Origin: Desulfobacterales bacterium
GTDB taxonomy: Bacteria > Desulfobacterota > Desulfobacteria > Desulfobacterales > SpSt-501
DNA: 5,567 nt
Direction of reading: 5' to 3'
Assembly (NCBI GenBank): GCA_025454275.1
Contig: JALOOS010000148.1
Location: forward strand, 1 to 5,567
Shown here: one piece after another, positions 1-5,567 of the stretch
How the letters are laid out: the number at the start of each line of letters is the position of its first letter
How positions within the stretch are numbered: the stretch's first letter is position 1
Notes under the pieces: model-generated
The model's database searches: none
What the model saw: the letters and a program-made list of their open reading frames with translations, nothing else
What the model was told of the DNA's origin: nothing
Program-made: the position numbers and the translations under genes

Positions 1-1
1 C

Positions 2-349
2 CGCTTCGAGCCCTACAACCTGGAGGGCGACTACCGGGTCCTGATCGTCAGCTACGGGACCATGAGCCGGGTGTGCCGCACGGTGATCGACAACTTCAAA
101 TCCGCCGGGGTCGAGGTCGGCATGCTGCGGCCCAAGACCCTGTTCCCATTTCCGCGGCAGGCCGTCTTCGAGGCCGCCTCCAAGGCGAGCTGCCGTGCCG
201 TCATCAGCGTCGAGATGAGCATGGGGCAGATGGTGGAGGACGTGGAGCTCAGTGTGAAGGGGGCCCGGCCGGTCCACTGGTACGGCAAATGCGGCGGCGA
301 GGTGCCGACCCCCGAGGACGTCATGGCCGAAATCCGCAAGCTGATATGA
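2..349 (+). CDS. vorB: 2-oxoacid:ferredoxin oxidoreductase alpha subunit (VorB/KorA type), C-terminal part
   Basis: Partial gene. The reading frame is open from the window edge (first whole codon at base 2) and gives 115 residues ending in TGA at 347-349; the start codon lies upstream of the window. The visible part begins with a beta-strand/turn like VLIVSYGTMSR. It continues with VGMLRPKTLFPFP, the conserved segment of the transketolase-C-like domain II of these enzymes, then VEMSMGQMVEDVELSV, and closes with VHWYGKCGGEVPTPEDV, the usual C-terminus of VorB-type alpha subunits. In the family, alpha works with the TPP-binding beta and the gamma subunit to convert a branched-chain 2-oxoacid or 2-oxoglutarate plus CoA to acyl-CoA, CO2 and reduced ferredoxin in the cytoplasm. 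The beta and gamma genes follow directly. The family call is strong. The substrate (2-oxoisovalerate versus 2-oxoglutarate) cannot be settled from this fragment, so the vor symbol is provisional. Confidence 0.88.
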   Translation, partial: RFEPYNLEGDYRVLIVSYGTMSRVCRTVIDNFKSAGVEVGMLRPKTLFPFPRQAVFEAASKASCRAVISVEMSMGQMVEDVELSVKGARPVHWYGKCGGEVPTPEDVMAEIRKLI

Positions 350-368
350 TATCCAGCTGATTTTTTTT
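339..368 (+). terminator. Possible weak terminator or attenuator after vorB
   Basis: The arms AGCTG (339-343) and CAGCT (354-358) pair, and ATA (344-346) pairs with TAT (350-352), with C353 bulged. The three-base loop TGA (347-349) is the vorB stop codon. Two bases later comes a run of eight T (361-368). The shape is that of an intrinsic terminator, but the stem is short and partly A/T. Because vorA and vorC follow on the same strand, it would reduce rather than end transcription, if it works at all. Confidence 0.35.
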
Positions 369-466
369 GATGGTAATTTTGGCGGCGGGGCCCCAGGGCG
401 CCGCTGCCGGAGCCCGGCCGGCGCTGAACCCAACAGGTTGCCGCCGGACGAACAGGAGCCAAAATT
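350..466 (+). other. vorB-vorA intergenic spacer with overlapping GC-rich stems
   Basis: This 117-base gap is unusually long for two subunits of one complex. After the T-run it turns very GC-rich. Two hairpins are possible and mutually exclusive: GCGGCG (382-387) with CGCCGC (399-404), or GCGCCG (398-403) with CGGCGC (419-424). The second can also pair CCGG (407-410) with CCGG (414-417) inside it. I see no convincing promoter or small gene. In sequence this rich in G and C such stems can arise by chance. Confidence 0.3.
454..458 (+). promoter_or_regulatory. Ribosome binding site of the beta subunit gene
   Basis: AGGAG lies 8 bases before the ATG at 467. This site fixes the start of the beta subunit at 467, in the frame that encodes the conserved HYCPGCTHG segment. 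It argues against any upstream start in the frame used by the rest of the gene. Confidence 0.75.
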
Positions 467-1248
467 ATGGGAAAAGCATTTCATCGGCCGCAGGCGCTGG
501 CCGACGTGGCCACCCACTACTGCCCGGGGTGCACCCACGGGGTGGCCCACCGCGGCTGATCGCCGAAGTGATCGACGAGCTCGGCATCCACGGCCGCACG
601 GTGGGGATCGCCCCGGTCGGCTGCGCGGTGCTCTGCTACAACTACTTCACCTTCGACTTCCAGGAGGCCGCCCACGGGCGCGCCCCGGCCATGGCGACCG
701 GCATCAAGCGGGTGCGCCCCGACCTGATCGTCTTCACCTACCAGGGCGACGGCGACTTGGCGAGCATCGGCATGAGCGAGATCATCCATGCCGCCAACCG
801 CGGTGAGAAGTTCACCACCATTTTCATCAACAACGCGGTCTACGGCATGACCGGCGGGCAGATGGCCCCCACCACCATGCCCGACCAGCGCACCACCACC
901 TCGCCCTTCGGGCGCAAGGTGATCGAAACCGGGATGCCCGTCAAGATGGCCGAACTGCTCTCGGCGCTGGAGACCCCGGCCTACATCGCGCGCGAGGCCC
1001 TGATCAAGCCCAAGTACATCAACCGGGCGAAGAAAGCGATCCGCAAGGCCTTCGACTATCAGGTGGCCAAGACCTGTTTCAGCATGGTGGAGCTGATCAG
1101 CACCTGCCCGACCAACTGGGGGGTGACTCCCCTCGATGCGCTGAAATGGGCCGAGGAGAAGATGCTGCCCTACTACCCCCTGGGGGAATACAAGACACCG
1201 GAGGCCGGCCGGCTGAACCCGGCCGCAGGGAGGAAACATGCAGAGTGA
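467..1248 (+). CDS. vorA: 2-oxoacid:ferredoxin oxidoreductase beta subunit (TPP-binding, VorA/KorB type), frameshifted as sequenced
   Basis: This is the catalytic subunit that binds thiamine pyrophosphate. Translation from ATG 467 gives M-G-K-A-F-H-R-P and reaches HYCPGCTHGVAHR, then hits TGA at 557-559 after 30 residues. The rest of the protein continues in another frame from CTG 556 (LIAEVIDELGI) to TGA 1246-1248. Omitting GG at 554-555 restores a 259-residue protein, a normal family length. In that numbering, cysteines 19, 22, 52 and 213 (CPGC, VGC, STCPTNW) match the expected 4Fe-4S ligands. GDGD at 93-96 and NN at 121-122 form the TPP/Mg2+ motif, and YGMTGGQMAPTT follows. Such conservation on both sides of the break suggests a sequencing or assembly error or a very recent mutation. 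An automatic annotator might instead start at GTG 568 or ATG 691, but that product would lack the CPGC motif. Its stop overlaps the gamma start. Confidence 0.85.
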
Positions 1249-1777
1249 GGTCCAGTTCGCGGGGTTCGGCGGGCAGGGGGTCATGCTCATGGGGCAGATC
1301 CTGGCCCAGGCGGCCATGGACGAGGGCCACGAGGTGGTCTGGATCCCCTCCTACGGCCCGGAGATGAGAGGCGGCACCGCCTACTGCACCGTCGTGATCA
1401 GCGACCAGCCGGTCGGCTCGCCCATCATCCGCAACCCCCGCCACCTGGTCGCGATGAACCGGCCATCGCTCGAGAAGTTCGCCCCCACGGTCAAGCCCGG
1501 CGGGGTGGTCTTCGTGAACTCCTCCATCATCCCGGTCGGCGCGGGCCGCTCCGACGTCGACGAGCTCAGGGTGCCGATCATCGAGATCGCCGGCGAGCTC
1601 GGCAACGTCAAGGCGGCCAACATCGTGGCCCTGGCGGCCTTCGTGGCGCGCAGCCGGGTGGTCGCCTTCGATTCGCTGGTGGCGGCCGTCAAGCAGAAGT
1701 TCGCCGAAAAGGCGAAGCTGATCCCCCTCAACATGAAGGCGCTGGAGGCCGGGCGGAAAGCCGCCGAAGGCCATTAA
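1238..1777 (+). CDS. vorC: 2-oxoacid:ferredoxin oxidoreductase gamma subunit (VorC/KorC type)
   Basis: This 179-residue protein belongs to the pyruvate/ketoisovalerate oxidoreductase gamma family (POR gamma domain across nearly the whole length). Diagnostic segments are GFGGQG at residues 9-14, SYGPEMRGGT at 38-47 and GNVKAANIVALAAF at 122-135. The gamma domain packs against the alpha and beta subunits and takes part in CoA binding and complex assembly. The ATG at 1238 is preceded by a strong AGGGAGG (1227-1233) four bases away. It overlaps the last 11 bases of the beta gene, which suggests translational coupling. No Fe-S cysteine motif is present, so the ferredoxin-like delta subunit, if it exists, is not here and probably lies upstream of the window. 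Family assignment is secure; substrate is not determined, and korC would be an equally fair name. Confidence 0.88.
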   Translation: MQSEVQFAGFGGQGVMLMGQILAQAAMDEGHEVVWIPSYGPEMRGGTAYCTVVISDQPVGSPIIRNPRHLVAMNRPSLEKFAPTVKPGGVVFVNSSIIPVGAGRSDVDELRVPIIEIAGELGNVKAANIVALAAFVARSRVVAFDSLVAAVKQKFAEKAKLIPLNMKALEAGRKAAEGH

Positions 1778-1811
1778 GGCTCATCTCGAAACGGAACTCT
1801 GCGATCCCGGC

Positions 1812-2903
<1,092 letters not shown>

Positions 2904-2909
2904 GAGTCC

Positions 2910-3584
2910 ATGAAAAGGCTCCTCATCACGATCGACGGGCCGGCCGGAGCCGGCAAAACCACGGTCAGCCGGCGCGTGGCCGAGCGGCTGGGATACCGCT
3001 ATGTCGATACCGGGGCCCTCTACCGCGGAGTGGCCTATGCCGCGCATGCCCGGGGCGTGCGGCCGGAGGACGATGAGGCCCTGGCGGCGATGCTCGCGAA
3101 TCTGCGCCTTCAGTTTGCGACCGGTCCCTCGGGCGCGCGCCTGCTGCTCGACGGCGAGGAGATCACCGACCGCATCCGCACGCCCGAGGTTTCCATGCTG
3201 GCCTCGGCGGTATCCGCGCGCCCGGCCGTGCGGCGCTTCCTGCTGGATCTTCAGCAGGCGCTCGGCCGTGAGAAGGCGGTGGTGTTCGAAGGGCGCGACA
3301 TGGGCACCGTGGTCTTCCCCGGGGCGGATCTCAAATTTTTCCTGAGCGCCTCCGAGGAGATCCGCGCGCAGCGCCGCTTTGCCGAACTCGCGGAGCAGGG
3401 CCCCGCCCGGCTGGAGGATGTCCTGCAGGAGATGCGCCGGCGCGATGCCCAGGACAGCACGCGGGAGCTGGCGCCCCTCAAACCGGCGCCGGATGCCATC
3501 CGGATCGACTCCTCCGGGCTCTCCATCGAGCAGGTGGTGGGACTCATCGTCGACCACGCGCGCCGCCGGCTTGCCGCCGGCTGA
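2910..3584 (+). CDS. cmk: Cytidylate kinase, (d)CMP kinase
   Basis: This 224-residue cytoplasmic enzyme phosphorylates CMP and dCMP to the diphosphates with ATP, feeding CTP and dCTP pools and recycling CMP from RNA turnover and phospholipid synthesis. The P-loop GPAGAGKT lies at residues 10-17. YVDTGALYRG at 31-40 is the conserved CMP-site segment. GRDMGTVVFP at 128-137 is the family signature, with Met where Ile is more usual. LKFFLSAS at 141-148 is the core strand, and RRRDAQDSTR at 176-185 supplies lid and phosphate-binding arginines. Length matches stand-alone bacterial Cmk (about 220-230 aa), so there is no fusion to another domain. It starts 6 bases after the hisC stop with only a weak purine stretch before the ATG, suggesting coupling to hisC translation. 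Cmk directly upstream of rpsA is a widespread arrangement; ispH, often between them, is absent. Confidence 0.96.
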   Translation: MKRLLITIDGPAGAGKTTVSRRVAERLGYRYVDTGALYRGVAYAAHARGVRPEDDEALAAMLANLRLQFATGPSGARLLLDGEEITDRIRTPEVSMLASAVSARPAVRRFLLDLQQALGREKAVVFEGRDMGTVVFPGADLKFFLSASEEIRAQRRFAELAEQGPARLEDVLQEMRRRDAQDSTRELAPLKPAPDAIRIDSSGLSIEQVVGLIVDHARRRLAAG

Positions 3585-3618
3585 TAGGGCCCCGGCCGCG
3601 GCCCGCGCTACCCTTGCA

Positions 3619-3648
3619 CGGCGGCACGGCCGCCGGCCCTTCATTTTG
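3619..3648 (+). terminator. Possible terminator after cmk
   Basis: A perfect 7-bp GC stem, CGGCGGC (3619-3625) with GCCGCCG (3629-3635), has the loop ACG. It is followed by a broken T-rich stretch, TTCATTTTG, at 3640-3648. A smaller stem, GGGCC (3587-3591) with GGCCC (3600-3604), precedes it. The poor T-tract makes this a weak or partial terminator, so some readthrough from hisC-cmk into rpsA is likely. Confidence 0.4.
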
Positions 3649-3651
3649 TCG

Positions 3652-3679
3652 TTGATTTTTTCCGCCAGTCTGCTACAAG
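3652..3679 (+). promoter_or_regulatory. Likely sigma-70 promoter of rpsA with extended -10
   Basis: TTGATT (3652-3657) is a good -35 element. After a 16-base spacer comes TACAAG (3674-3679) as the -10. TG at 3671-3672 is placed correctly for an extended -10 (TGC-TACAAG). The element sits in a local AT-rich island within otherwise GC-rich sequence and starts about 90 bases before the rpsA ATG. Transcription would start near 3686, giving a leader of roughly 58 bases. The last -10 base is G, not the consensus T. Confidence 0.6.
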
Positions 3680-3697
3680 TAAACGGTTCTAAAACTC

Positions 3698-3722
3698 GCG
3701 CCGGCGCACGAGAGGCCGGCGC
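3698..3722 (+). promoter_or_regulatory. Hairpin in the rpsA leader, just before the ribosome binding site
   Basis: GCGCCGGC (3698-3705) and GCCGGCGC (3715-3722) form a perfect 8-bp stem with a nine-base loop. The stem ends four bases before the Shine-Dalgarno GGGAGGA (3727-3733), itself ten bases before the ATG at 3744. It lies inside the predicted short leader. Ribosomal protein S1 is known to regulate its own mRNA in Escherichia coli through leader hairpins, so an autoregulatory role is conceivable but not shown. Confidence 0.45.
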
Positions 3723-3743
3723 CCAAGGGAGGAATCCACGTCT

Positions 3744-5510
3744 ATGGTCAACGTCACAACCAACGCTGAAAAAGAGGAAGCGGCCGGAGCGCCCGCGCCG
3801 GCGCCGGCCGAGCCCAAAGAACCCGGCATGGAGGCCGCCGAGCCCTCCATGATGATGTACGAGGACAGCTTCGGCCAATTCAAAGAGGGCGAGGTGGTCA
3901 CCGGGGTGATCACCTCGATCGACAAAGACCTCGTGCTGGTCGACATCGGCTACAAATCCGAGGGCCAGATCCGCATCAACGAGTTCCGCACCGAGGACGG
4001 CTCCATCACCGCCAAGATCGGCGACACGGTGGAAGTCATGGTGGAGTGGTGGGACGACGAAGAGGAGCGCGTCATCCTCTCCAAGGACAAGGCCGCCAAC
4101 ATCAAAGTGTGGGACAACATCAAGAAGTGCCACGACGAGGACGGCACCATCCGCGGGGTCATCACGAGCCGCGTCAAGGGCGGTTTCTCGGTGGACATCG
4201 GGGTTCCGGCCTTTCTACCGGGCTCCCAGGCGGACCTGCGGCCCATCCGCAACCTGGATGAAATGGTCGGCAAGACCTTCGATTTCAAGATTCTGAAATA
4301 CAACCGCAAGCGCAGCAACATCGTGCTCTCCCGGCGGGTGCTGCTGGAGAAGGAGCGCGAAAGCAAGCGCGCGGCCACCCTCTCCTCCATCCACGACGGC
4401 AAGGTGGTGCCGGGGGTCGTCAAGAACATCACCGAGTACGGGGTCTTTGTCGACCTGGGCGGGGTCGACGGGCTGCTGCACATCACCGACATCTCCTGGG
4501 GCCGGGTCAAGCACCCCTCCGATCTCTTCAAGATCGGCGACCAGATCACGGTCAAGGTGCTCAACCTGGACCTCGAAAAGGAGCGGGTCTCCCTGGGGAT
4601 GAAACAGCTCATGGCCGACCCCTGGAGCTCGGCTGTGCAGAAATACCCGGTGGGGTCGCGGGTGCGGGGGCGCGTGGTGAGCCTGACCGACTACGGAGCC
4701 TTCGTGGAGCTGGAGGAGGGGATCGAGGGGCTGATCCACGTCTCCGAGATGTCCTGGACCCGCAAGGTGCGCCATCCCTCCAAGGTGGTCTCGGTGGGCG
4801 AGGAGGTCGACGCCATGGTGCTCGACATCAAGCCCGATGCCCGGCGCATTTCGCTCGGCATGAAGCAGGCCGCCCCCAACCCCTGGGACGTGATCGCCGA
4901 AAAATACCCGGTGGGCACGACGATCGAGGGCAAGATCAAGAACATCACCGACTTCGGCATCTTCATCGGGATCGACGAGGGCATCGACGGCCTGGTCCAC
5001 ATCTCCGATCTCTCCTGGACGAAGCGGGTCAAGCATCCCTCCGAACTCTACAAGAAGGGCGATTTGGTCCAGGCCATCGTCCTCGACATCGAAAAGGAGA
5101 ACGAGCGCTTCTCGCTCGGCATCAAGCAACTCCACCCGGATCCCTGGAAGACCCTGGGGCAGCGTTACAAGGTGGGCAGCGAGATCACCGGGACGATCAC
5201 CAACGTGACCGATTTCGGCATCTTCGTCGAGATCGAAGAGGGCATCGAGGGCCTCGTGCACGTTTCGGAGATCAGCAAGGAGAAGATCAAGACCCCGGTC
5301 GGGCGCTACACCATCGGCGACATGCTCACCGCCAAGGTGATGACCATCAACAGCGACGAGCGCCGGATCGGCCTCTCGATCAAGCGGCTGGAAATGGAAA
5401 GCGAGCAGGGCCTGCTGAGCGAGTACGTGAGCAGTTTGAGCTCGCAGCGGACCACGACCTTCGGCGAACTGCTGCGGGAAAACCTGCAGGAGAAGCTCAA
5501 AGAAGAATAG
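3744..5510 (+). CDS. rpsA: 30S ribosomal protein S1, six S1 domains
   Basis: This 588-residue protein binds single-stranded mRNA on the small ribosomal subunit and helps start translation, especially on structured or weak-site messages. Six S1 (OB-fold) domains lie roughly at residues 48-115, 133-198, 218-287, 303-374, 390-461 and 477-548. Domains 3-5 carry the strongest repeat: a (E/D)YG(V/A)F or DFGIF strand, a G(L)(L/V/I)H(I/V)S/T motif, then SW and (V)(K/R)HPS. Domain 6 keeps DFGIF and LVHVS but loses SW and HPS. Linkers repeat DPW or NPW at 292-294 and 379-381, and DPW at 466-468. Domains 1 and 2, which contact the ribosome in E. coli, are more divergent, as usual. An Ala/Pro/Glu-rich tail of about 40 residues precedes domain 1, longer than in E. 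coli S1 (557 aa). The start at 3744 is chosen because of the strong Shine-Dalgarno GGGAGGA; ATGs at codons 29 and 36 lack one. The gene has its own promoter and terminator. Confidence 0.97.
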   Translation: MVNVTTNAEKEEAAGAPAPAPAEPKEPGMEAAEPSMMMYEDSFGQFKEGEVVTGVITSIDKDLVLVDIGYKSEGQIRINEFRTEDGSITAKIGDTVEVMVEWWDDEEERVILSKDKAANIKVWDNIKKCHDEDGTIRGVITSRVKGGFSVDIGVPAFLPGSQADLRPIRNLDEMVGKTFDFKILKYNRKRSNIVLSRRVLLEKERESKRAATLSSIHDGKVVPGVVKNITEYGVFVDLGGVDGLLHITDISWGRVKHPSDLFKIGDQITVKVLNLDLEKERVSLGMKQLMADPWSSAVQKYPVGSRVRGRVVSLTDYGAFVELEEGIEGLIHVSEMSWTRKVRHPSKVVSVGEEVDAMVLDIKPDARRISLGMKQAAPNPWDVIAEKYPVGTTIEGKIKNITDFGIFIGIDEGIDGLVHISDLSWTKRVKHPSELYKKGDLVQAIVLDIEKENERFSLGIKQLHPDPWKTLGQRYKVGSEITGTITNVTDFGIFVEIEEGIEGLVHVSEISKEKIKTPVGRYTIGDMLTAKVMTINSDERRIGLSIKRLEMESEQGLLSEYVSSLSSQRTTTFGELLRENLQEKLKEE

Positions 5511-5538
5511 GCCGTTCGGGCCATCCCCCGCCGGCAAA

Positions 5539-5567
5539 CCCCGCCCGACCCCGGGCGGGGTTTTTTT
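5539..5567 (+). terminator. Rho-independent terminator of rpsA
   Basis: CCCCGCCC (5539-5546) pairs perfectly with GGGCGGGG (5553-5560) around a six-base loop (GACCCC). Seven T residues follow to the window edge, and the run may continue beyond. It begins 28 bases after the rpsA stop. Stem strength and the uninterrupted T-tract make it a confident terminator, so the gene downstream is probably a separate transcription unit. Confidence 0.93.

Noticed and set aside
367..555. Upstream extension of the beta subunit reading frame from an ATG at 367
   Set aside because: Residues encoded here do not resemble the family, while the other frame encodes the conserved HYCPGCTHG after a proper Shine-Dalgarno. 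The apparent extension is a side effect of the frameshift.
545..562. Programmed ribosomal frameshift in the beta subunit gene
   Set aside because: The change needed is -1 (or +2), but no slippery heptamer or A/T-rich slip site is present around CGC-GGC-TGA. The family is not known for recoding, and the exact HR-LIAE join requires skipping two bases.
517..1317. Minus-strand open frame opposite the beta and gamma subunit genes
   Set aside because: Low-complexity Gly/His/Arg/Asp composition with no domain. The plus strand here encodes conserved TPP and gamma-subunit motifs.
1778..1811. Possible promoter or terminator between vorC and hisC
   Set aside because: The 34 bases hold no convincing -35/-10 pair, no stem with a T-run and no strong ribosome binding site. 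hisC may be read through from the oxidoreductase operon.
3920..5390. DNA-level repeats within rpsA (similar stretches about every 260 bases)
   Set aside because: They follow from the repeated S1 domains of one protein, not a separate repeat family or duplication event worth its own entry.
4215..5537. Long minus-strand open frame opposite rpsA
   Set aside because: Its repeated pattern mirrors the S1 domain repeats read in antisense. No family signature, and it runs through the rpsA terminator region.

Overview
This is an ordinary bacterial housekeeping segment with high G+C content (roughly two thirds by eye). All recognisable genes are on the plus strand. Gene content and protein style fit an anaerobic, ferredoxin-using bacterium, most likely a deltaproteobacterial (Desulfobacterota) lineage. 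That placement is inferred from family resemblance and synteny, not from a marker-gene search. I found no mobile element, CRISPR array, tRNA, rRNA or phage-like gene, and nothing I would call a new biological system.

Region 1 (1-1777) is the distal part of a ferredoxin-dependent 2-oxoacid oxidoreductase operon (VOR/KOR type). It holds the C-terminal 115 residues of the alpha subunit (cut by the window edge), the TPP-binding beta subunit, and the gamma subunit, which overlaps beta by 11 bases. Together they would oxidatively decarboxylate a 2-oxoacid to its acyl-CoA and pass electrons to ferredoxin. As sequenced, the beta gene is frameshifted near 551-559. The reading frame moves exactly between two conserved parts of the protein, so this is either a sequencing/assembly error or a recent inactivating lesion. 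The 117-base gap before beta holds a small hairpin followed by eight T residues, plus overlapping GC-rich stems.

Region 2 (1812-3584) is hisC followed 6 bases later by cmk: a PLP-dependent histidinol-phosphate/aromatic aminotransferase, then cytidylate kinase. In related bacteria this aminotransferase often sits in an aromatic-amino-acid cluster ahead of cmk and rpsA. Here no tyrA, aroA or ispH lies between them.

Region 3 (3585-5567) is rpsA (ribosomal protein S1, six S1 domains, 588 aa). It has its own likely sigma-70 promoter with an extended -10, a short leader with a perfect 8-bp hairpin just before a strong Shine-Dalgarno, and a textbook rho-independent terminator that ends at the window edge. 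The hisC-cmk-rpsA part links amino-acid supply, pyrimidine nucleotide supply and translation, a common housekeeping neighbourhood.
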